From assembly GCA_963774555.1 (NCBI GenBank), contig CAVZFL010000002.1, positions 248,001 to 312,000 on the forward strand: a stretch of 64,000 nt of DNA. Reading direction: 5' to 3'. The stretch comes from VRUE01 sp963774555 (lineage in GTDB: Bacteria; Actinomycetota; Thermoleophilia; Solirubrobacterales; 70-9). Under the pieces are notes generated by a model. It made no database searches and was not told the DNA's origin. It saw nothing but the letters and a program-made list of their open reading frames with translations. Positions 58,094 to 64,000 of the stretch are shown here, piece by piece (position 1 is the first letter of the stretch; each line of letters opens with the position of its first letter). A program made the translations under genes and the position numbers.

Positions 58094-59386
58094 TCAGCCG
58101 AGAGAGGCGCCGACGCCGTGCTGGCGAACCTCTTCGAGCATCTCGGTCATCGAGTCGACGTCGCAGGAGACCATTTCGGCCCAGGGCTTGTCGGGATGCT
58201 CGTCGAGTGTCTTGTAGCCGTTGCCGCTAATCACGGCGACGACGGTGTCGTCGGGACCGAGCACGCCCTGGTTGGCGAGCTTGATCGTCGAGGCCACGGT
58301 GGTACCGCCGGCGGGCTCGGTGAGGACGCCCTCGGTGGCCCCGAGCAGGTCGATCGCCTCGAAGATCTCGGTGTCGCTGGCGGTCGCCGCCGAGCCCCCG
58401 CGGGACATCACCGCGTCGACCACCAGCGGGCCGTCGCCGGGCGCGCCGATCGCCAACGAGTGGGCGGCGGTGTGCGGCGACTGGGGCTCGATCTCGCCCG
58501 AGCCGTCGAGGATCGCAGTGGCGATCGGGCCGCAGCCGTCGGCCTGGGCGACGCTGATCTTGGTCGCCGACGTCTGCGCCAGGCCCACCATCTCGAGCTC
58601 GTTCAGGCCCTTGTGCACACGCGATGAGAGGGTCCCACCGGCCGCCGGGATGACGATGTGGTCCGGCGCGTCCCACTCGAGCTGCTCGACCACCTCGTAG
58701 GCCAGCGTCTTGGCGCCCTCGGCGTAGAACGGCCGCAGGGTGATGTTGGCGAACTGGATGCCGCTGGCCAGCGCCAGCTCGCGGCAGGCGCGGTTGGCCT
58801 GGTCGTAGTTGCCGTCGAGCTGGATCACCGCCGCACCGAGGGCACGACAGGCCCTGGCCTTGCCCTTCTCGAGGTTGGCGGGATAGAAGACGTAGGCGCT
58901 GACCCCGGCCTTGGCGGCGAGCGAGGCGACCGCGGTGCCGACGTTGCCTGTGGAGACGCAGCCGATCTCCTTCTTACCGAGCTCGAGCAGGCGGGCGACC
59001 GCCATCGAGACGACCCGGTCCTTGTAGGAGAGCGACGGGCGCGAGGTGCTGTCGTCCTTGAGGTAGAGCTTCTTCAGGCCCAGCTCCGCTCCGAGCCGGT
59101 CGGCGTGGATCAGCGGCGTGCGACCGCTGTAGCGGCCGACGCGCGCCTGGGCGCGCGCGTCTGAGATCGGCATCAGCTCCTCGAAGCGCCAGATGTTGAT
59201 CTCGCGCTCGGCCGGCGGGATCTCCGCCAGCCGCGTCTTCGCCAGCTCGTAGTCGTAGTCGATGTCGAGACCCTGGCCGCAGCCCAGGCACTTCGAGGTC
59301 GTGTCGAGAAGCGGGTAGAGCCGGCCGCAGTCGCGGCAGACCAGTTCGGTCGCGCAGGAGCGGGTGCGGTTCTCGGGGCTCAGCAT
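58094..59386 (-). CDS. thrC: threonine synthase
   Basis: A 430-residue PLP enzyme converting O-phosphohomoserine to threonine. An N-terminal zinc ribbon is visible (CRDCGRLYPLLDTTSKCLGC), then SGRTPLIHADRLGAELGLKK, the PLP Lys in PSLSYKDRVVSMAVARL, GCVSTGNVGTAVASLAAKAG and a late GNGYKTLD. It is the archaeal/actinobacterial type with a zinc ribbon. The upstream 370 bp contain a promoter, a structured leader, a small ORF and an intrinsic terminator (59432-59481), so attenuation is likely. Confidence 0.9.
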   Translation of the reverse strand: MLSPENRTRSCATELVCRDCGRLYPLLDTTSKCLGCGQGLDIDYDYELAKTRLAEIPPAEREINIWRFEELMPISDARAQARVGRYSGRTPLIHADRLGAELGLKKLYLKDDSTSRPSLSYKDRVVSMAVARLLELGKKEIGCVSTGNVGTAVASLAAKAGVSAYVFYPANLEKGKARACRALGAAVIQLDGNYDQANRACRELALASGIQFANITLRPFYAEGAKTLAYEVVEQLEWDAPDHIVIPAAGGTLSSRVHKGLNELEMVGLAQTSATKISVAQADGCGPIATAILDGSGEIEPQSPHTAAHSLAIGAPGDGPLVVDAVMSRGGSAATASDTEIFEAIDLLGATEGVLTEPAGGTTVASTIKLANQGVLGPDDTVVAVISGNGYKTLDEHPDKPWAEMVSCDVDSMTEMLEEVRQHGVGASLG

Positions 59387-59431
59387 GGAGATATCCTACC
59401 GATCAATTTTTCCGGTGCATTTATTTTTCGC

Positions 59432-59481
59432 TCGGAAAAAACTAAGCCCGCCCCAGCGGTGTCAGCTTCCGCGGGGCGGGC
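59432..59481 (-). terminator. intrinsic terminator/attenuator upstream of thrC
   Basis: On the minus strand GCCCGCCCC (59473-59481) pairs with GGGGCGGGC (59446-59454) and is followed by TTAGTTTTTT. It lies about 45 bp before the thrC ATG and after the leader ORF, so it would stop leader transcription unless prevented. Confidence 0.85.
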
Positions 59482-59508
59482 TGTGCCGCCGACAGGCGCC
59501 ACGGCCCG

Positions 59509-59664
59509 TTACAAGGCCGCCCCCCCTCTCCGGGGGCCAGGCAGCGAGAGGCACGAGGGCGAAGTGGCCGCGGCACCGGGCAACGTTGCCAGCTGGAGGT
59601 GGGGCAGTGCTGGCAGCGCTGTCGCCTCCCGGGTGCTCCCGAATCGGCCAACATCTCGACTCAT
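59509..59664 (-). CDS. 51-residue leader ORF upstream of thrC
   Basis: AAAGGAG lies at suitable spacing before ATG 59664; the ORF reads MSRDVGRFGSTREATALPAL, PHLQLATLPGAAA and ends GGAAL about 30 nt before the terminator. The ATG is inside a conserved leader segment (TCCAGTCATGAGTCG) shared with 60814-60828. There is no run of a single amino acid, but Leu, Thr and Ala are frequent. It may couple ribosome movement to the terminator. Confidence 0.5.
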   Translation of the reverse strand: MSRDVGRFGSTREATALPALPHLQLATLPGAAATSPSCLSLPGPRRGGAAL

Positions 59665-59746
59665 GACTGGATAACTCCTTTGCCATCGCAAGGCGAGTCG
59701 CCCCTGACTGGGTTTCCCACCTCTCCGCTGGCGCTTGGTCGTCAGC
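59657..59746 (-). ncRNA. conserved structured leader RNA upstream of thrC
   Basis: Shared with 60814-60898 in the same order: GCTGACGACCAAGCGC, GAGAGGTGGGAAACCCAGTC, a CGACTCGCC hairpin, GGCAAAGGAG and TCCAGTCATGAGTCG. CGACTC can pair with GAGTCG at the leader ORF start; in the second copy GGCTC keeps the pairing by a wobble. A hairpin CCTTGC/GCAAAGG covers the Shine-Dalgarno. Looks like a cis-regulatory RNA; I do not recognise a known riboswitch. Confidence 0.6.
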
Positions 59747-59753
59747 TCAGTTA

Positions 59754-59783
59754 CGTATAACAGACCCACCTACACCCGGTCAA
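59754..59783 (-). promoter_or_regulatory. promoter of the thrC leader
   Basis: TTGACC (-35) and TATACG (-10) separated by 18 bp on the minus strand, 8 bp before the conserved leader. The sequence upstream of the -35, GAAAGACTTGACC, resembles GAAAACTTGACTG of the two promoters of the next gene. Confidence 0.65.
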
Positions 59784-59828
59784 GTCTTTCTGCGCAATCG
59801 TATGGCGGGACGACTCGAATGCCGCCGC

Positions 59829-60668
59829 TCACATCGGCACGCAGGCCCGCGGCTGCGAGACGACCGTGCGGAAGCGCTCTTCGAACCCGGCCCGGATCAG
59901 GCTTTCCCGATCGGCCACGGCCGGCTCGCAACCGGCCTCGGCGACGGCGATCGTCGTGCAGCCGGCGGCGACGGCATCATCGATGCAGCGGTGCAGCACG
60001 GCCTGCTGGCCGACGCCGTCGAGCTCGCCGACGAGGCGCGAAGCGAGAGCGAGGACCGCAATCGGCCCGTGGATCAGCATCGCCACGTAGGCCAGCGGCT
60101 CGTCCCCCTCGACCGCGCAATAGCAGCGCCAGCCCTCGGTGCCGGGGAGGTCGAGGAAGAAGGTCGCCGCCCAGTTGGCGAAGCCGAGGCTCTCGGCCAG
60201 CGGATCGCCGAACCCTTCGTCTTCCCAGGGGTCGACCCGCTCGTAGACGACGATCCCGGGCGGCGGTCGGAAGCCGGGCGGCGAGCCGTCGCGCAGGAGT
60301 CTCGCCGGACCCTCGGTCAGGCGATACCTGTTGCGGCGCAGCCACTCCTCGGCCGCGGCGGCCTCGGGTAGTTGGGGCGAGAGCACAATCCGGTAGTCGA
60401 CATCGTGCCGTTCGATCCACTTGACCGCGGCGGGGAGATAGCCGTCGGCGACCGCCCCGGGCGCGGCGGCACCGAGGATGAAGTTGAGCGCAAGATCGTC
60501 GGGTTCCTCGGCGACCACGGCCGCGGCAACCGGCCCGAAGCGCACCATGTCGATGCCGAGATCGACGACGGCGTCCTCCACGGCGGTGTCCCAGAGGCCC
60601 CTCCAGAACAGCTTTTCCGCCTCGTCCAGCGCGACTGCGTCGTAGGACACGCTGCCTCCCGCCGCCAT
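59829..60668 (-). CDS. GNAT-like acyltransferase, unknown substrate
   Basis: A 279-residue protein, MAAGGSVSYDAVALDEAEKL, with a helical N-terminal half and a C-terminal GNAT-like domain: CYCAVEGDEPLAYVAMLIHG, LDGVGQQAVLHRCIDDAVAA and RESLIRAGFEERFRTVVSQP. The acetyl-CoA loop is atypical (no clear Q/RxxGxG/A), so an aminoacyl-tRNA-dependent or other acyl transferase is possible. It lies between a LeuRS paralogue and thrC. A promoter with its -10 only 9 bp from the ATG predicts a leaderless mRNA in addition to a longer leader transcript. Confidence 0.6.
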   Translation of the reverse strand: MAAGGSVSYDAVALDEAEKLFWRGLWDTAVEDAVVDLGIDMVRFGPVAAAVVAEEPDDLALNFILGAAAPGAVADGYLPAAVKWIERHDVDYRIVLSPQLPEAAAAEEWLRRNRYRLTEGPARLLRDGSPPGFRPPPGIVVYERVDPWEDEGFGDPLAESLGFANWAATFFLDLPGTEGWRCYCAVEGDEPLAYVAMLIHGPIAVLALASRLVGELDGVGQQAVLHRCIDDAVAAGCTTIAVAEAGCEPAVADRESLIRAGFEERFRTVVSQPRACVPM

Positions 60669-60676
60669 CGCTCGGA

Positions 60677-60706
60677 ACTATAGAGGTCGCAACTCGGAAC
60701 AGTCAA
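60677..60706 (-). promoter_or_regulatory. proximal, probably leaderless promoter of the GNAT-like gene
   Basis: TTGACT (60701-60706) and TATAGT (60677-60682), 18-bp spacer, on the minus strand. The expected start lies within two or three bases of the ATG at 60668. GAAAACTTGACTG is shared with the distal promoter. Confidence 0.7.
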
Positions 60707-60785
60707 GTTTTCTTGCATAAAACCAGTTGTCTTACACAGGGAAACCTGTCTTACGCAGGAAGAGGCAAGGGGACGACGGCGTGGC

Positions 60786-60821
60786 TCACTGTGGCCGCTG
60801 CCACGACGCCGCGCGACTCAT
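60786..60821 (-). CDS. 11-residue leader peptide MSRAASWQRPQ
   Basis: AAAGGGAG precedes ATG 60821; the frame reads MSRAASWQRPQ and stops. Start context TCCAGTCATGAGTCG is identical to that of the thrC leader ORF, including the MSR beginning. It is followed by a possible hairpin CGTGGC/GCCACG but no U-tract. Confidence 0.5.
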   Translation of the reverse strand: MSRAASWQRPQ

Positions 60822-60898
60822 GACTGGACTCTCCCTTTGCCGTGCCAGGCGAGCCTCCCGACTGGGGCCCCGCCTCTTCACTGCGCGTGATCGTCAGC
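60814..60898 (-). ncRNA. conserved structured leader RNA upstream of the GNAT-like gene
   Basis: Second copy of the leader at 59657-59746: GCTGACGATCACGCGC, AGAGGCGGGGCCCCAGTC, GGCTCGCC, GGCAAAGGGAG and TCCAGTCATGAGTCG in the same order over 85 nt. Differences include compensating changes in the paired segments. It is placed 6 nt after its own promoter. Confidence 0.6.
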
Positions 60899-60905
60899 GC
60901 CCGTA

Positions 60906-60935
60906 TTCATAACACAAGCACATTGGATCAGTCAA
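60906..60935 (-). promoter_or_regulatory. distal promoter of the GNAT leader
   Basis: TTGACT (60930-60935) and TATGAA (60906-60911), 18-bp spacer, on the minus strand, starting 11 bp before the leuS paralogue stop codon. GGAAAACTTGACTGATCC overlaps the -35 and nearly repeats AGAAAACTTGACTGTTCC of the proximal promoter. Confidence 0.65.
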
Positions 60936-60945
60936 GTTTTCCGGC

Positions 60946-63165
60946 TTATTGGACCGTGCCCGCGGAGCTCGAGCTTGGCGGAGCCGGCTCGAGTCGCTCG
61001 GGCCAGTCGCCGGGAAGATCCGGCCCGTCGGCCTCCCCCGCCTCGAGCAGCAGCGCCTCGGCCAGGTGGGGCGCAAACGGAGCCAGCGTGCGGGTGAGCA
61101 GGACCAGGGCCGCGACCTGTGCCGCGGCGTCGGCGCGGTCGAGCTGACCGCGCCGCTCTACCACGCGCTTCTCGAAGTCCTGGATGCGCTCGAAGAGGCG
61201 GGTCACGTCGCGGATCGCCGTGTGCATCTGCAGGTCCTCGAGATCGGCCGTGATCCGGGCCAGGCCGTTGTCGCACCATTTGCACAGTCGCTCGCGCAGG
61301 AACTCGGTATCGGCCGCCGCCTCGGCGTCCTCGCGGACGCTGCCGAGGCCGGCAAAGCGCTCACGCGAGTAGATCCAAACGTTGTGCAGGAAGCGGCTGG
61401 CGAAGCGCAGGGCTCCGTCGTTCCAGTTCAACGTCTTGGCCGGGCCCGCCGCGTAGAGGACGGCGAGGCGAACCGTATCGGCCCCGTAGCGCGTCACCAG
61501 CTCGTCGGGGTCGACGACGTTGCCGAGGTGCTTGCTCATCTTGCGCCCGTCGGCGATCACCATCTCGTGGAAGAGGCAGCCCGAAAAGGGCTCTCCCTGC
61601 TCGAGGAAGGCGAACGGCCCGATATCCCTCAGCGCCTTGGTGACGACGCGTTGGTCGAAGACGAAGCCGCCGCTGTCCGCCCCCGCGACCAGGCGCTCGG
61701 ACGGCAGCCAGCGCCGCAAGTCGGGGTGGGAGAACATCTCCTCGGCCCGCGCCTCGGGCGGCACCGCCGAGGGCACCCAGAGCCAGAGCGCGTCGAAATG
61801 GCAGTCGAGGGTGTCGGTCTCGCGGCGGGCGGGCTCGCCGCAGCGCGGGCAGTCGACCTCGACGAAATCGGCGCGCTCGGCCAGCGGGTTGCCCTCCCCG
61901 GTCGGCTCGACGTCGCGCGGCAGCACCACGGGCAGGTCGGCCTCGGGTACCGGGACCGGACCGCAGGACTCGCAGTGGACGATCGGGATCGGCGTCCCCC
62001 AGAAGCGCTGGCGCGAGATCGAGAAGTCCGCGGCCCGGTAGCGCACCGCCGGCCTGCTCTGCGGGGGCGGCTCGCCGGACGCGACGGCCTCCCCCACTCG
62101 CGCCACCCGCGCGGCGATCGCGGCGTCGGCCTCGTCCACGGTGGGAATTCCGAGCGCCGCGGTGGGCCCGTAGCGCCCGTCGATAAGCGGCGAGACGAGC
62201 AGCGGCAGCCGTGTCTCGCTCCAGGGGGCGCTGACCGCGGCGCCGGTATCGACCAGCGGCACCGACCTGGCATCGCGGGCGCTGCGCTCCCAGCCCCCGG
62301 AGCGCAGCTCGTCGAGCTGCTCGCGCACGGCGGCGTCGTCGATCCAGGCGTCGAGGCCGGCAAAGCGCGGCGAGAGCAGGACGAAGCTCGCCGCCGCGAC
62401 GGCGTCGGGGTGCGGGCTGAAGGCGGTCAGGACCGAGCCGTCGGGGCCGGCGAGATCGACCTCCACGCCGTCGCTGCGACCGAGGATGTAGCGCTGGGTG
62501 GAGAGCGATATCTCGTCCCAATCGGCCAGCTCGGCGAGGCGGCTGTCGTTCTCCTCCAGGTAGGGGGTGATCTTGAGGAACCAGGTCGGGCGACGGATCA
62601 GCCGCACCTCGTTGTGGCAGCGCCAGCAGCGGCCGTCCTCGACCTGCAGCGCCGCCAGCGTCGTGCGGCAGTGATCGCACCAGTCGACGGTGGTGTCGTC
62701 GCGGTAGATCAGACCCGCCTCGAAGAGGGTGAGGAAGAGCCACTGCGACCAGCGGTACTGCGCCTCGTCGGAGCTGTAGAAGGCGCGCTCGTAGTCGAAG
62801 GAGAAGCCGAGCCGCCTCATCTGCCCCAGCATGCGCTCGCCGCAGCTCTCGACCCAATCCGCCGGCGGCACCTTGCGCTCGATCGCCGCCATCTCGGCCG
62901 GCAGACCGAAGGCGTCGAAGCCGAAGCCGAAGAGGACCGCGTCGCCGCGGGCGCGCCGGAAGCGCGCGTAGGCGTCGCCGATCGAGTAGTCCCGCACGTG
63001 GCCCATGTGCAGGTTGCCCGAGGTGAAGGGGCTGGACGGCTTGACGTAGACCGCTCGCTGCCCCGCGGCCGGCACCGGCGTGGCGAACGCATCGCGCCCC
63101 TCCCACGCCGCCTGGCGCTCGGCCTCTATCGCCGCCGCGTCGTAACTGGATCTGCCGCTGCTCAT
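60946..63165 (-). CDS. divergent leucyl-tRNA synthetase paralogue
   Basis: A 739-residue class I synthetase of the LeuRS type: KPSSPFTSGNLHMGHVRDYS (HIGH motif as HMGH), zinc ribbons CDHC...CWRC and CESCG...CPRC, DFSISRQRFWGTPIPIVHCE, FIFDQRVVTK-like segment and the KMSKS motif as GRKMSKHLGNVVDPDEL. The editing domain is degenerate: the Thr-rich TTRPDT motif is TAFSPHPDAV and the metal-like GTGAVMGVPAHDERD block is DTGAAVSAPW. It is about 60-150 residues shorter than a housekeeping LeuRS. Probably a specialised, non-editing paralogue; normal LeuRS would be elsewhere. Confidence 0.8.
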   Translation of the reverse strand: MSSGRSSYDAAAIEAERQAAWEGRDAFATPVPAAGQRAVYVKPSSPFTSGNLHMGHVRDYSIGDAYARFRRARGDAVLFGFGFDAFGLPAEMAAIERKVPPADWVESCGERMLGQMRRLGFSFDYERAFYSSDEAQYRWSQWLFLTLFEAGLIYRDDTTVDWCDHCRTTLAALQVEDGRCWRCHNEVRLIRRPTWFLKITPYLEENDSRLAELADWDEISLSTQRYILGRSDGVEVDLAGPDGSVLTAFSPHPDAVAAASFVLLSPRFAGLDAWIDDAAVREQLDELRSGGWERSARDARSVPLVDTGAAVSAPWSETRLPLLVSPLIDGRYGPTAALGIPTVDEADAAIAARVARVGEAVASGEPPPQSRPAVRYRAADFSISRQRFWGTPIPIVHCESCGPVPVPEADLPVVLPRDVEPTGEGNPLAERADFVEVDCPRCGEPARRETDTLDCHFDALWLWVPSAVPPEARAEEMFSHPDLRRWLPSERLVAGADSGGFVFDQRVVTKALRDIGPFAFLEQGEPFSGCLFHEMVIADGRKMSKHLGNVVDPDELVTRYGADTVRLAVLYAAGPAKTLNWNDGALRFASRFLHNVWIYSRERFAGLGSVREDAEAAADTEFLRERLCKWCDNGLARITADLEDLQMHTAIRDVTRLFERIQDFEKRVVERRGQLDRADAAAQVAALVLLTRTLAPFAPHLAEALLLEAGEADGPDLPGDWPERLEPAPPSSSSAGTVQ

Positions 63166-63352
63166 CAGTATCAGGCTCTCCCGTGCATTCCCTTGGCCCC
63201 GGCTGCCTCACGAGCGAGATAATTTGACCATTGAGCTGCGGGCGCTTATCGTCTTGGTTCGAGTCTATATTCGCAGAGACTCATAAAGCACGGCCCCGGC
63301 GGTGCTTGCGACACCCCGGGGCCTGGCCGAGACCTGAAGAGGAGGTCCCAAC
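63166..63352. promoter_or_regulatory. divergent promoter region between leuS paralogue and 63353 gene
   Basis: On the plus strand TTGACC (about 63224) and TATCGT with 17-bp spacing, and an AT-rich GTCTATATT further on, could serve the plus-strand gene. No copy of the MSR leader element precedes the leuS paralogue. GAGGAGG lies ahead of ATG 63353. Confidence 0.4.
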
Positions 63353-63712
63353 ATGACAGAGGGTAGAGAACCGGTCGTACTGGTCGAGGGCGGCTTGGAC
63401 GAACGGCTTGTGGAGCGAGCCTTCGAGGCCGCAGCCGCCGGCCCCGCCGCGGAGCGAGTCCGCAACGCGGTGGAGACGGCGATCGACATCATCGAGTCGG
63501 ACCCGGAGGGAGCGCAGCAGGCGCTCTGCGCCTTGCGGGGCGACCCGGGCAAGTTGCAGCGCCTGGAGCATGGGCTCCGCATGAGTCCCGAGCGGGCGAC
63601 CCTGGCGGTCGGCGCGGCGATCCAGGTGGCTCTCGCCGAGCTCGGCTCGGCGAGCCCGAACCTGCGCGCCTGCTGCGAGGAGCTGGTGCGCTGGCTGGAG
63701 GGCGGCTGGTAG
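63353..63712 (+). CDS. hypothetical protein, Ala/Glu-rich helical
   Basis: A 119-residue acidic, largely helical protein, MTEGREPVVLVEGGLDERLV, with a repeated E-R-V/L-x-x-A pattern and AAIQVALAELGSASPNLRAC near the end. The ribosome-binding site GAGGAGG at suitable spacing supports the start. No family recognised. It is divergent from the LeuRS paralogue and convergent with the methyltransferase gene. Confidence 0.6.
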   Translation: MTEGREPVVLVEGGLDERLVERAFEAAAAGPAAERVRNAVETAIDIIESDPEGAQQALCALRGDPGKLQRLEHGLRMSPERATLAVGAAIQVALAELGSASPNLRACCEELVRWLEGGW

Positions 63713-63720
63713 GCCCGGCC

Positions 63721-64000
63721 TCAGGCTTTGCGGCCCTCGACGAAGATCTCGAACTGGGTGTCCTTCGGCGGCCGGGGCTTGCCGTTGCCGCGGAAGACGT
63801 TGGCGAGGGTCATGCCGACCGACTCGTAGAGCTCGGTCAGCTCGTCGACCGAGTAGAGGCGCTGGCGGAACGGGATCGGCTCGGGCTTCTCGACGACGCC
63901 GCCGAAAACGATCGGAGTGGTTGAGCCTTCTAAGTAGCGGGTGCGCTTGTCCCAGCGGTGATCGATCAGTTCGACCATCCCCTCGCCCTCGATGTAGGTC
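63721..64000 (-). CDS. class I SAM-dependent methyltransferase, C-terminal part
   Basis: The gene enters from the right edge; the visible 92 residues read TYIEGEGMVELIDHRWDKRT, then PIVFGGVVEKPEPIPFRQRL, YSVDELTELYESVGMTLANV and end DTQFEIFVEGRKA. A Y-S-x-x-E-L-x-x-L-x-x-x-V/A-G-[F/M] block followed by a short strand is the usual C-terminus of UbiE/methyltransf_11-type enzymes. The SAM-binding N-terminal half lies outside the window, so only the general class is claimed. Confidence 0.7.
   Translation of the reverse strand, partial: TYIEGEGMVELIDHRWDKRTRYLEGSTTPIVFGGVVEKPEPIPFRQRLYSVDELTELYESVGMTLANVFRGNGKPRPPKDTQFEIFVEGRKA

Noticed and set aside
59432..59830. T-box or known amino-acid riboswitch upstream of thrC
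   Set aside because: No T-box motif, no S-box, lysine or other aptamer core that I recognise; reported as an unassigned leader instead.

Overview
This is a GC-rich chromosomal window, most consistent with an actinobacterium of the class Thermoleophilia (Solirubrobacterales/Gaiellales-like). That placement is inferred from base composition, GTG/TTG start use, SteA, MctB, the DUF3866 protein and the gene order dxs-tlyA-nadK-recN-steA-mctB-pyrG-xerD. No rRNA gene or other decisive marker is present. Layout: 1-2.4 kb is a small accessory islet at a CAT-anticodon tRNA, with a 46-bp duplicate of the tRNA 3' half and a HEPN/MNT toxin-antitoxin pair. 2.4-6.1 kb holds an Hpt protein with a thioredoxin-like lipoprotein, an SDR, a glycosyltransferase and tRNA-Asn. 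6.1-24.4 kb is a largely minus-strand housekeeping block: HNH protein, dnaG, dgt, recO, mutM, xerD, DUF3866, peptidase T-like, pyrG, MraY-like transferase, mctB, steA, recN, MFS exporter, nadK, tlyA. 24.4-26.2 kb is an accessory insert bracketed by diverged 50-bp direct repeats. 26.2-30.2 kb continues with dxs, polyprenyl synthase, xseB, nusB and efp. 30.3-33.9 kb is accessory (secreted protein, SDR, M42 peptidase, diguanylate cyclase). 33.9-43.1 kb runs pepQ, aroQ, an aroK-aroB fusion, aroC, aroE, mltG, ruvX, alaS (all minus strand). 43.2-45.1 kb is an ECF sigma factor fused to a zinc finger and membrane tail, plus a secreted partner. 45.1-54.1 kb is an IscU-MnmA fusion, a DUF559 remnant, aspS, hisS, a metallo-hydrolase, formimidoyltransferase and aminopeptidase. 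54.1-58.0 kb is a second islet at a CAT tRNA (DUF5678, XRE, HEPN/MNT, VapBC). 58.1-63.2 kb is thrC, a GNAT-like gene and a divergent LeuRS paralogue, with two related leader RNAs. The window ends in a truncated methyltransferase gene. How the genes work together: the core blocks supply replication and repair (DnaG, RecO, MutM, XerD, RecN, RuvX), isoprenoid precursors and chains (Dxs, polyprenyl synthase), the shikimate pathway (AroQ, AroKB, AroC, AroE), cell-wall metabolism (MltG, MraY-like) and translation (AlaRS, AspRS, HisRS, EF-P, MnmA). Four things stand out. First, the window is dotted with palindromic elements whose stems differ at every locus while short core or internal-loop sequences are conserved; one lies in frame inside a coding sequence and others sit exactly at stop codons. 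Second, thrC and the GNAT-like gene each have a promoter plus a related structured leader that contains a small MSR-type upstream ORF; the thrC copy is followed by an intrinsic terminator. Third, both CAT-anticodon tRNAs have duplicated 3' halves flanking tiny islets that each carry an MNT/HEPN module. Fourth, genes between about 28.7 and 53.7 kb, several of them essential, carry around twenty apparent single-base indels, whereas the flanking parts carry none. This looks like a locally poor consensus rather than biology, so coordinates of those genes span the frameshifts.
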